Positions 1 to 9,787 of a stretch of DNA of 64,000 bases are shown here, one piece after another (within the stretch, counting starts at the first letter, position 1; the number at the start of each line of letters is the position of its first letter). The notes beneath the pieces are model-generated. The model made no database searches. It worked only from the letters and a program-made list of their open reading frames with translations, and was not told the DNA's origin. Made by a program: the position numbers and the translations under genes. Source of the stretch: Marsupella aquatica (Eukaryota > Marchantiophyta); NCBI GenBank assembly GCA_973895155.1, contig OZ316895.1:5270001-5334000 (forward strand). The letters are read 5' to 3'.

Positions 1-1860
1 TAAATCTGTAGACAAAACAACATTTAGTGATGTAAAAGAACAATCATGTTTATGGTAATGTGGTGGAATGTGTTCACCCTTTGAGAAGTTGCCACATATT
101 GCCACATAGTATAATTATACCCTATTCTTTTGGATATGCAATAACCAGGAGGAGAGAAAATAGCAAGACTGGAACCAGTATGTGTTACTCCCTGACCCCT
201 AGCAATAGCAATAATGGATTTGACATGCAAATAGCAAAAGGGTGCAATAAATCAAAATTTTGATTGATTTTTATCATCAAATTGTAAAGAACAATCTCGG
301 GGCCGCCTTATATGGAGGCCTCCCCATCATCTACAACGTGTTTAGGCCTCAAATCTTTTAAAATGCAAAAATATTATTAATGTTTTGCAAAAAATTGAAG
401 AAAAATACATTAATGGACTTAAGAGTCTCAAAATTGGATTTAAAAGACCCTATTGTTCTTCTAACAAAATTAGTAAGTCTTCCTTTTTGAACCAATAAAA
501 TAACCTTATCCTTCATCGCACCTGATGTTCTATTTTTGTGGTAGTGAAACCCCCAAGAGATCTAGAGGCAATTTTATATGGTGACCCTTTAGAACTATTA
601 CATGGTGATATCAATGCGACCCTAATTGATTTGCCCGATGCAGGGTGCAAATACCTTGTGCCATGCGTCATGCCACCTTAGTACATATGGCAAACTTGGT
701 TAGTCTCCAGGGGTTGACTACCAAAAATCTTAGTAACCACGTGCATTCCAAAATATTTTTTATCTAAATTAGCTAAATTCTTAAAAAACATAAGAGACAA
801 AAGAAGATATTATAAACTAACATTTATAGAATGTTCTCTAGTATTTACCTTTTAAAAAGTAAAATTGAAAATAGAGAATATTTTTGGAATATTCATTTAT
901 AAAATAGGTGTATTTATATTAGGCTAGGATTGTGATACCCCAAAATATACACTAAGGTAACCCCCCGAGTGGTTGGTACACGTGTCCCATCCCAAGGGTA
1001 TGTTTAGGGTTAAAGGGCATTACTAGGGGCATTACATAGAATGTTTGAGTATGGACAAGGGTTTTAGGTGGGTTTTGGGATGTAAGGTGACCCCAAAGCC
1101 TCAAAGCGATATGAGGGCGGGTACAAGGGTGAATACAAGTTTTTGGGTGGGTTTGGGATGCACACTAAGTAACCCAAAACCCCAAGGTGGATGCTGGCAA
1201 AGCCTGAGGCCAATCCTTATGGCTTTCATTGTGGCTTTGATGCAGCCACCACTCAGATTTGGCTATGCGATGTTGGTGCAACCCGGGAATGCTGAAAGCT
1301 TTGGAGCTGTGTGAGGCAAGATATAGGGTTGCGGGATTTTGGCAAGGAGCTATGCTACATTTGTTCAGGCATACATGTAAAGTTGAGGATTTGTTAAGAC
1401 CTTAGTCAAGGCATACATTTTGTTGCAAGTTTTGTGAGGCAGTAGAATGATTGTAACATGCATGCAAAAGTTTATAACCTGGTTTCAAGGCCTTTATACA
1501 TGGTGTAAGTGTGGATTTATGATATCTCCAAGGGGTAAATTTATTCTCTAAACTAAGTTTTAAGAATAACAAGAGAAATTTTTCTAGGCTCCCCAAAATA
1601 ATGAGGGGTATCTAGGACCGGGGTGTATGCATGTATGACTCTTTAGTTTACAAAGGCTGGGGGGCCAGGGTGTTTACTATTATATAGGTGAATTTGAATT
1701 TTAAGCAAAGGACTACTTGTACATAAAACTAGCTTTATACCTGATAACCCAACACAGAAAATGGGGTCATGGTACCTACACATCAAAAAGTGACAGCCTG
1801 ATAATTATGTAGAAAGAATAAAATGTTGATGTAAGCAAATAATTGGGCGACAGCCAAATA
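1..1860. other. A/T-rich flank without a recognisable gene
   Basis: No ORF here has the length or composition of a gene. Positions 1050-1190 hold loosely repeated GGGTTTTGGG-like stretches, and GATACCCC occurs near 934 with its reverse near 1604, which could be a decayed repeat but is too weak to name. The last eight bases (1853-1860) are the target duplication of the large MULE that follows. Confidence 0.6.
1853..1860. repeat. Target-site duplication of the MULE, left copy (GCCAAATA)
   Basis: GCCAAATA lies immediately before the terminal inverted repeat at 1861. The same eight bases lie immediately after the other repeat at 34524-34531. An 8 to 11 bp duplication is what Mutator-like transposases generate. 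The match shows that 1861-34523 inserted as one unit and that its outer ends have not been rearranged. Confidence 0.88.
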
Positions 1861-2160
1861 ATTAAGCACGAGAGGCAATCTCGAGGCGGATCAATGCCTC
1901 TAATCGTACCAAGCCGGGCAGGTTGGTGATTCGGGCAGTTTGTGGTGACACATCGCCACAAATCAGTGAGGGACAAGGGACAGGCCTTCATGATGGAGGC
2001 TGTCCCTCCAGCTTTTGCCCTGCCCCTCGCGCTGGCGCCGAGGAGTACTGTCCCTCCCGCAGCACCCGTCCCTCCCGTCGCTGCCATCCCGTCGCCACCA
2101 TCCCGTCGACCATGTTGCGCCCATCGCTCCCGAACACCCTGTCCTCATCGTATTCACCGT
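1861..2160 (+). repeat. Left terminal inverted repeat of the MULE
   Basis: This begins ATTAAGCACGAGAGGC and matches the reverse complement of 34224-34523 over about 300 bp with only scattered substitutions by eye. It is GC-rich with repeated CCCGTC/CCCTCC strings, and probably carries the promoter of the transposase gene, whose ATG is 160 bp further in. ORFs read across it on both strands are by-products of its composition. Confidence 0.88.
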
Positions 2161-3246
2161 AAGAACACCCCGTATTCACCGTATGAACAATTTGGGCGGG
2201 GTACACATTCAAAATGATGGCCCATGGCGCACAATTGATCCACAGCCCCGGATTGTCTTTGTTTCACTGTGTGTGCTCTCATGTTTTCTTCGAGCAATTT
2301 AGGGGCAAGCCTTGCACACCATGGCCAACCCGAATCCACTAGGGAGTGGCCAGGATTATAACCAGAATCCTATGCCGACACCGACACCAGTGTATGTGAA
2401 GGATGCAGTGTTTACAGGGCCAAACACTTTTGCAGATTTGCAAGAGAGGATGCGATTGTTTCGAGTGGCATTCAACAATGCGAAGGACTCAGAAGGAGGC
2501 AAACGGGATATGAGAAAGGATACCACATTCACGCAGTCTCTGCAGGACAAGTTCAATGACATGAATGTCAAAGATGATGCGAAGGCACCATGGAATTGTC
2601 CGGATCGCCCCATAGCGCAGCTCAAGAAATGCTACCATGAAAACAATCAGTGTGATAGAACTCAACATCCGCCGCCCGGTGAATTTGATAGTAGTCATTT
2701 GCAATGGTTTGGGACCAGGAACGACTTTGCCTGGATTCCTAAAAACCGCATGAATGATTTTATTTGGGGAGAAAACATGAGGGACGGATTTCATACGCAG
2801 TTCTCAGTAAGGAAGTCCTTTGACCATAAGATTAATCGATCAGGGCCTCTTGAGAAGACAATGACTTGGTACAACTGCTAGTTTGGTCCGCAAGACAAGC
2901 GTCACTGGAAGGACCTCATGGGTAGCCAAGTTCCAGAGATCTTGAATTCAAAAGAAGGTGGCGTGTACCTAAAAAATAAAACAATCACAGGTGAGTTGAT
3001 AAAAAAGTCCCCATGCAACATGACATTCTGCCACAAATCTGACATTGCACGTTCCACGGGATAAAGGACAATGTATTTGCATTTTTGCAGGATAGTGTAT
3101 TTGAAGTTGTCACTTGTGCTACGTCTGTTCGAATCAATCATCTCACATAATCACTATCTGCTAATCTAATGTGATTATGTAATGTGCTTATTGACCAGGA
3201 CACTCCATCAAGCGGGGCTGCAAGTGTAGTTTCACTGCAACAAAAA

Positions 3247-3260
3247 CACTAGTACATTTT
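3247..3260 (+). repeat. CACTA left terminal inverted repeat
   Basis: CACTAGTACATTTT, preceded by A residues, interrupts the MULE transposase exon at 3246. Confidence 0.9.
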
Positions 3261-3269
3261 ATCGCCCTT

Positions 3270-3700
3270 TTCCGACAATGAAAGTATCGGAACCCTTCGG
3301 CAACTTGCAACCAGATTTTTGGACCTTCCGATTACCACAACATCAGAACATGCCATTTTCTGCACATCGGATATAGACCATCGGACAAGTATCGGAACTA
3401 CCGATATTACCTTCATCGGACTATCCGTAATTTTAAATATCGGATATTTTACTATCCGATGCCGGAAGTGTCGGACCACTACTTTGTCGCCTGTTCTGTT
3501 TAATTTGTGTCCAATTATTGTCCGTTTGTTAAGACATCGAAATATCCGATATTATTAGTTTTGCAAGTTCCGATGCGGTAAGATTCGGAAGATCCGAATG
3601 TTCTGGAATGGGGAAGTCCAATACAAAGTGCATCGGAAGGTCATGGTTTTGGTTGGATGGAGTGGGATGATTTAAGTATCGGAATGGCATCGGAAAGAGT
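3270..3700. repeat. CACTA left subterminal repeat region
   Basis: About twenty copies of TATCGGA, ATCGGA or their complements occur in both orientations over some 430 bp. In CACTA elements such arrays are the binding sites of the element's own TnpA/TNP1-type protein during end pairing. A matching array lies at the right end. Confidence 0.85.
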
Positions 3701-4389
3701 GCTTTGGGAAGCGGGGATGCCACGCTTATTAGCATATTTAGTGGGTTAGGGTTAGGTGTAGGGGTGTTTTGGAGGCATTTTGGAGCTTATTGAAAAAACC
3801 ATGCAACATAGATCTAATTCGAACCCATGCATGGCCAAAAAGGGTACTCAAGCCCCTAAAATGAATATATACATATAGACCCCAATATGTACAAGTGTGA
3901 TCCACTCGGATCAAATAAGAAATAGCAGCGTGCCCCATATGGTCTACACTTTGTGCCCTAACACACTAGGCTTCTACTCTGCATATGCTGGTCAACTATC
4001 TGACTTGCTACCAGCTCAAAATGGAGCATGTCGTCCCTTCCTCTTTTTGGAACGAGTCCGTGGAGGTGGGGGTGGAGAAGCCTCGGTGAATGTGGTTTGG
4101 TCCATATTGGCTTGGTCCAGGTCGTCTGTCCCAAGTGTAGAGGCAACATGAGGAAGTGGACCAACCCCACCACCACCACCATGGGAAGCCCCTGAGCCAT
4201 GAGAGGGCACACCCTCTTCGCTACCTCGGCAAGTATGAAAGGAAGCTGCGGGACCCCACCCACTGGTCCCATCAGCAGTAGAACGTCGTGACTCACCACC
4301 ACCACCACCACTCCCTCCTGACTGGCTAGGGGCACCATGACTAGCTGCTGGAGGACCTGAGTGGTGAGAGACCCCACCACCACCGCCTC

Positions 4390-4800
4390 CACTCCCTCCA
4401 GACGTGCCAGAGGCACGTCCACCACCCCCAATGCTGCTTGCATGCTGAGAGACACCACCACCACTGCCTGCACTCCCTCCAGACTGGCCAGGGGCATGTC
4501 GACCACCCCCAGTGCTGCCTGCATGCTGAGAGACACCACCACCACTACCTGCACTCCCTCCAGACTGGCCAGGGGCATGTCGACCACCCCTAGTGCTGCC
4601 TCCATGGTGAGAGACACCACCAACACCGCCTGCACTCCCTCCAGACTGGCCAAGGGCATGTCGACCACTCCCAATGCTGCCTCCGTGGTGAGAGACTCCA
4701 CCACCACCGCCTGCACTCCCTCTAGACTGGCCGCCTCCAGTGCGACCAGAGTGCCGAGACCCTCCACCGCCGGCTGCACTCCCTCCAACCTGGCCACCCC
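4390..4800 (-). repeat. 81 bp coding minisatellite
   Basis: The string CACTCCCTCC recurs at 4471, 4552, 4633 and 4714, giving an exact 81 bp period (27 codons), with a diverged shorter unit at the right. On the minus strand it encodes Gly/Ser/His-rich repeats of the accessory protein. Because the period is a multiple of three, other frames on both strands also stay open here and give misleading ORFs. Confidence 0.85.
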
Positions 4801-5599
4801 TAGTGCCGCCAGAGTGGCCAGAGCCTCCAGAGCCACTCCCAACTACGCCTAACTGCTGAGAGCCTCTAGAACACCCTTCCCCGTGGGGCTCTAATCGGCG
4901 AGACCCACCAACAGCATGTCGTGCAACAACATGTTGCGGGCCCTGAGTGTCAGCTCTACCACCAACCCCTGATTGGCGTCGGCCACTAGAACCAACCCCT
5001 ATGGCTCTCGACTGGTGTGCGCTAGGGGCCCGACTAGCACCACCTCTGCTGGCCCTACTTCGTGATGCTGGAACACCATGATCCTCACCCCGTCGAGTCG
5101 AGTGGCGAGGACCACTAACACCGTCCCTAACTGCTCCAGACCGGCGAGATGTGGGTGCGGTCACAATTGCCTCCTCTGGGCCCAACGACTCTACATCTGA
5201 ATCGTCCGCCCCTGAGCCCTCCTCCGAGTCCTCACCCTCCGACCCCTCCTCCTCTGAGCCCTACATATATCCAAATAGCAATCCAATTAGTGTATGCTCC
5301 ATCTTACCACAAATTTTCATCAACCAATTAAGACATTGCATTTAGAGGATTGTCCATACCGAACCCAACTCCTCCTCCTGGTGAATTTTGAGAGCTCGCG
5401 GTCCGTGCTTCTTAGCCAACTCCCTCTCGTCTGGTAAGATTGGCCGCCCATGCTCACGCTCCTACACCCCACACAAAATGGCCCCAACATCAAATTGTCC
5501 CCCATTAGTCCCTCCCTATCACACCCCAAGTAGTCCCACATCCTCACACCCCCAAATACATGTACAATGGCCTTTGGATCCTACCAAGAAATCTACCAA

Positions 5600-5800
5600 G
5601 GATTACCGATAAAAATTCAAATTATCCGATTACCCAAGTATCGGACCCCTCGTGCTAAAATATCGGACAGACTGTCCGAATGGTTATCCGATACTGATAC
5701 TATCGGATCATAATCGGACCCCAATTTCAAAAAAAGGTGTAATAACACTTCCGATTATGGGTCCGATACCTACAGAATCGGACCAGTATCGGAAAGATGG
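5600..5800. repeat. Internal cluster of CACTA subterminal motifs, in an intron
   Basis: At least eight TATCGGA/TCCGATA-type motifs lie in about 200 bp, within the predicted intron 5261-5966 of the accessory gene and far from either end of the element. Confidence 0.75.
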
Positions 5801-7139
5801 CCCAGGAAAGAAAAAATACAGTGTCGAGAGCAGGCCTGACTTGCAGGTCTCGCCTCGACAATAAGAAGGGACTAGCTTTGGGTCGGGGCTCTTTAGGCAT
5901 ACACAAGCCTCAGGTGATCAGGCAAATTGAGGTGAGGAGCTTGGAGAGAGGAGGGGGAGTACTTACAAACTCTGCCTTGAGACGCTGTGACCCACCCTGC
6001 CCCATCCAGTGAGTGATTATTGGCCTATTGTCAACTCGAAGCAATGCTTTCAGGATTTGTGAGGGAGGGTCTCCAAGCTGAACTGATCTTGCTTCCCAAT
6101 GCTGCAGGTTACTCTGAGCATGGCGGGTGTCAACAGTCTCCCCTGCTTGGGCCTTGATGGCAAGCTCTTCTAATTCGGCCTGCCAGTACCATCTTGCCTG
6201 CCAAGCTCGAACTTGTAGCTCGGTCTCGATCCAAGCTGCCCATACATCTGGTGGTAGATCAACTGGGCACCCCCTCTGCCTGATCACCTCCTCATTTTCC
6301 TTGCATTCACCAAGGTATTTCCTGAGCTTCTCCCTGACATGGTTCCTTCTGTCTGCAAGTGAGAGGCTGATTTTTCGATTCAAGAACCTGTCATCAAGGA
6401 ATGATCCATTGGAAAACCTCTCCTTCACCTGCTCACGAACTCTAAATTTCTCCTGTTCATTTTGCTTCCCCCAGTAGTCTAACACCCCAAAATGGGATCT
6501 AAGTACCTGCCCAAGCTGACTCCTGAAGAGATTATAGCTCCTGGCCCTGGGAGCTCCTCCACTATTCAAAAATAGCTTTGGCCGCTTGCTTCGCTCCTCT
6601 GCTTGCTGTTTCTCCTCCTGTGCTCTCTTCCTCTTTGCAGCCCATGCTTCTTTACGCAGGGCTTTCTCTCTCTATCTTGGTGAGAGGGCCTCCGCAGGGA
6701 TGCTCCACTTCTCATCCCTTTGCTTCCTCTTCTTTTCTTTCTCCCTCTGCTGCCTTTCCTCGAATGCTTTCTCAGCTTCTGAAATAATTGTGCCCTTTGA
6801 AGAGTCAATCAATCCCTGTGTCAATGCAGCAACCTGCTGCGCAACTTCTATTGAGAGGCCTATTTGCGTTTGAAAAATGGCTGTCATAATGTCCCCAAAG
6901 TTTTGAGATGGCCCGGCTCCATCTCCTGCAGATCCTCCGGCTCCCCCGGCTGCTCCGGCTCCCCCGGCTCCACCTCCTGCCCCTCCTGCCCCTCCATTGT
7001 TGAACCCCTCCATAGCCATAAGCTCCTCCCGGCCTTCAATTCCAGTTCGTGACCACGCACTTCCCCGGCTTTTGCCAAAGAAAACATCTCCCGACGCTCT
7101 TTCGATGCAAAGCCCGACTAAGAAGGAGTGGCACTTTGG

Positions 7140-7290
7140 TCGGGAAACCTAAAACCTGTCCGACTATGGATCCGATTCTTACTACATCGGAACAAGCGAT
7201 GCTGTAATTATCGGAAATATAGTGGATGTCCGATTCTTATAGCATCGGACCCCTCTTGTTAATTCCTTGTATTACTCATGTCCGAAGTCT
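7140..7290. repeat. Second internal cluster of subterminal motifs
   Basis: About seven ATCGGA/TCCGAT motifs lie just upstream of the accessory gene and upstream of the divergent TNP2 gene. Their place in the shared promoter interval suggests autoregulation by the protein that binds the termini. This is inference. Confidence 0.7.
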
Positions 7291-7299
7291 TTTCCGATA

Positions 7300-7992
7300 T
7301 AATAACTATGGCAATTAATTTGGTTGTATGTTTGATGACCCTATGTTGGTTCTATGTGTTTAAGCAGGGTTTTAGGGATAGGGTGGACCGTTGGAGCCGC
7401 GGTCCCTTCTCATTGTGTGGTTTGGAGGTGGTTGGTATGTATAGATGTTGCGAGTTATATTTGAGAGTTGTTTGGTATTTACATTGTGACATTTTGGGTG
7501 AAAAATATGGATTCACCTAGCTAGCTAACCTTATGCATACAGTGACATGCCAAATTTTGCAGTTCTTTTTTGCAGAGGGTTAAGTCACTCGGTTTTTGCA
7601 AAGGGTTAGGTTGCTGAGCTTTTTTTGGGGTCCATTTTTGTAATGCATCATGCACAGCGAGAGCCCGCACGTCTGAAAGGTATGGTTGGACCACTCTAAA
7701 ATGTTGGGAGGTGCCCGGCATAGGTCGGCCCCCTAGCCAACTATAATTATGGTCATACAGAGGTTAATTATTGATCTTGTTACACACTAATTAAGTTGAA
7801 GTGTTCTTGTGCAGTAATTTCAGACTTGTCTTAGCATATAGTCTAAGGCCAAGATCCTAGTTGGCACTGCAGAGCGCGGGTCTCATTAAGGTATTATTGA
7901 TTTAAACATTTTTTTGTTTTGCCTTAAGACATATATATGTAAATAATTGTCACAATGGTGCAGATTCTAAAATATAGTGACATTGTGTATAC
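7300..7992. other. CACTA intergenic interval before TNP2
   Basis: No coding potential is convincing. An A/T-rich ATATATATG stretch near 7930 could serve as a core promoter for the rightward transposase gene, but this is weak. Confidence 0.35.
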
Positions 7993-8739
7993 ATGGATGA
8001 TGGGCAGATGTCCAATTCTGGGAGTTCTGAGTCGGACTCAGACTCAACCTCGTCATCTTCTGAGGGGGACGTTCCTCCTTCCCCTCCTCGGACTCAATGT
8101 CCTCCTCCTATAGGACCTATTCCATGCTGGTGTGTTAGATGTAAAGGCATGGTTCGTCAAGCCTGGGAAGCCATTGAGCACATTGAGAACTATGGCCGAC
8201 ATGAGGGTGATTTACCTGGATATTCTGCTCGCCAGGTATGCATCATTTATTGTGCTTGGAGACATTGATATGCACAAGTTGTAACATTGCACCCATACAT
8301 TTATTAATTGTTGGTATTTTTTGTGATTGAATAGGTGCCTCGTAGGACCCCTCCTCCATTGGTCTCTAATGACTTATGGGTAAACACACTTTTGGCTGGT
8401 GCAAGAGAGTTGTTAGCAGCATCATCACATCCCCCTCAATGTAGCCTCCCTTGTGTTGATCCAGAGACTATACCAGTTCCATCTAGGGTTGGTCACACCC
8501 GAGCACGTTCCCAAAGACAACGGCGTCGTTATGAACCCTTGGGTGTGCATGAGACCGAGGACCAAGTTCTGCACCATACTCATAGAGTACCGCCAGGAGA
8601 GGACTATGTGGAAGTGGAAGGGAGGTTGGGGCTTTCATATGTCACTGGGAAGGCATTGACAGTCTTGAAGGATTTCTCATCTGAGAGATTCAAAATACCC
8701 CCTGGCCTAACCACTGACACTCGTATCCACATATGGGGT
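7993..8739 (+). pseudogene. TNP2: TNP2 transposase gene, 5' exons (truncated)
   Basis: Exon 1 (7993-8235) begins with a Ser/Asp-rich leader, then CWCVRCKGMVRQAW, a likely zinc-binding or transposase-associated segment. A 99 bp intron (8236-8334, GTATGC...ATAG) joins in phase to exon 2 from 8335, which is Pro/Arg-rich with an RSQRQRRR basic run. Recognisable reading stops about 8739, where the retrotransposon junction begins. The family's central catalytic half should follow but is missing. Assignment to TNP2 depends on orientation and on the 3' part at 23403-25271, because the N-terminal region is poorly conserved in the family. Confidence 0.5.
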
Positions 8740-9158
8740 CATTTTTTAATTTTTAGTTAAGCCATTTTTTAATTTTTAGTTAATTCCGTCATTATAGGTT
8801 GATGATGCCCCAGGTGACTTTATATTCTTTCTCTCATAATAGTTCTAAGATTTGCGGCGACCTAAGTGGGCAAATATTTTGGGACCTTGAAACTAGCCCG
8901 GACCAGCCCCATAGGACTTACCGTTTTGCTTCAAGAGCTATTGTTGAGACCCCCATTGCAAAGTCAGGAGAGGGGGGGGTTTTTTTTTAAATAAATCCCT
9001 CCTCAGGAGGGCGAGTCCCATTAGTGGCCGTCCGAGAGAAAGAGGGGCTGCCTCGCGAGCCCATAGGGCTGCGTGCCCGGGCGATTAATGGGGCTCCGCG
9101 AGCTGAAGGGGCTGCCTCGCGAGCCCATAGGGCTGCGTGCCCGGGCAATTAATGAGGT

Positions 9159-9346
9159 CCCGCGAGCTGGGAGGATCACGCGAGCGGGGGGGAGTTAAAG
9201 GGCCTCCCGCGAGCTGGGAGGATCACGCGAGCGGGGGGGAGTTAAAGGGCCTCCCGCGAGCTGGGAGGATCACGCGAGCGGGGGGGAGTTAAAGGGCCTC
9301 CCGCGAGCTGGGAGGATCACGCGAGCGGGGGGGAGTTGAAGGGCCT
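9159..9346 (+). repeat. Four 47 bp tandem units in the 5' LTR
   Basis: The unit starts CCCGCGAGCTGGGAGGATCA and is present four times here but three times in the 3' LTR (19852-19992). The difference of exactly 47 bp accounts for the whole length difference between the LTRs. Confidence 0.92.
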
Positions 9347-9787
9347 CCCGCGAGCCGGGAGGAATGGCCGCGCGCCCTGCATAGGGCCGCGCGCAGGAGG
9401 ACGCAAGGGTAAGGCCCGAGAAATGGGCCGGGGCGCATGGCGAAGGCGCCAGGAGTTTTTTCGGTTCTATTTTTTTTTTCCTTCCTTTTTCTTTCCCTCT
9501 TCCTTTTGCACGACCCTCTCATTGCCGAAAGCAAAAACGGGGTTCTTCTCTCTCTTGCCGGAAGCTCTCTCCAGATTCTAATTATTTTTGAAGCTCTCTC
9601 TTTCATGGTGGATTAGTGGGGCTTGCTGGCGTCATTCTTCCAGGCATTAGTGGCGGCCGCACGGAGTAGTGACGGGAAATTGAGAGAATTTAAGTGATCG
9701 GGCTACGGGGGCTGTTTCGGGCCAGGGAATTGACATTGCCACGGGTGACGGGATTGGTGATTGAGAAATTGATTTCGGGATGCATGG

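Larger units (their letters stand above)
4016..7019 (-). pseudogene. CACTA accessory (TNP1/TnpA-like) gene, two exons, one in-frame stop
   Basis: Exon 1 is 7019-5967 and exon 2 is 5260-4016. The donor is GTAAGT at 5966 and the acceptor is TAG at 5261; both exons join in phase 0, predicting about 765 residues. The N-terminus is Gly/Ala-rich, followed by a helical, highly charged segment (RxxREKEKKRKQ) and a Trp-rich helical domain (WAAWIETELQVRAWQARWYW) that loosely recalls the Ptta/En/Spm family. Exon 2 has an acidic Ser/Glu stretch and then 27-residue Ser/Gly/His repeats, and ends in a basic KKRKGR tail that may be a nuclear signal. TAG at 6672-6674 interrupts exon 1. The TNP1 role is inferred from position and layout; the family is not certain. 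The initiator could instead lie a little upstream. Confidence 0.55.

Noticed and set aside
1923-2302. Several overlapping ORFs on both strands in the MULE left TIR (and again at 34195-34563)
   Set aside because: They follow from the GC-rich, stop-poor TIR sequence; the same readings appear in both TIRs and have no family signature.
4361-4852. Repetitive plus-strand ORF opposite the CACTA accessory gene
   Set aside because: It is the antisense reading of an 81 bp in-frame minisatellite; the minus-strand gene has matching splice sites and phase, and this ORF has none.
5149-5345. Ser/Pro/Glu-rich plus-strand ORFs at 5149-5345
   Set aside because: They are antisense to the acidic start of exon 2 of the accessory gene, which has the proper acceptor and phase.
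9159-9346. Evenly spaced 47 bp units that could suggest a CRISPR-like array
   Set aside because: There are no distinct spacers; the units are contiguous tandem copies inside a plant LTR and repeat in the other LTR.
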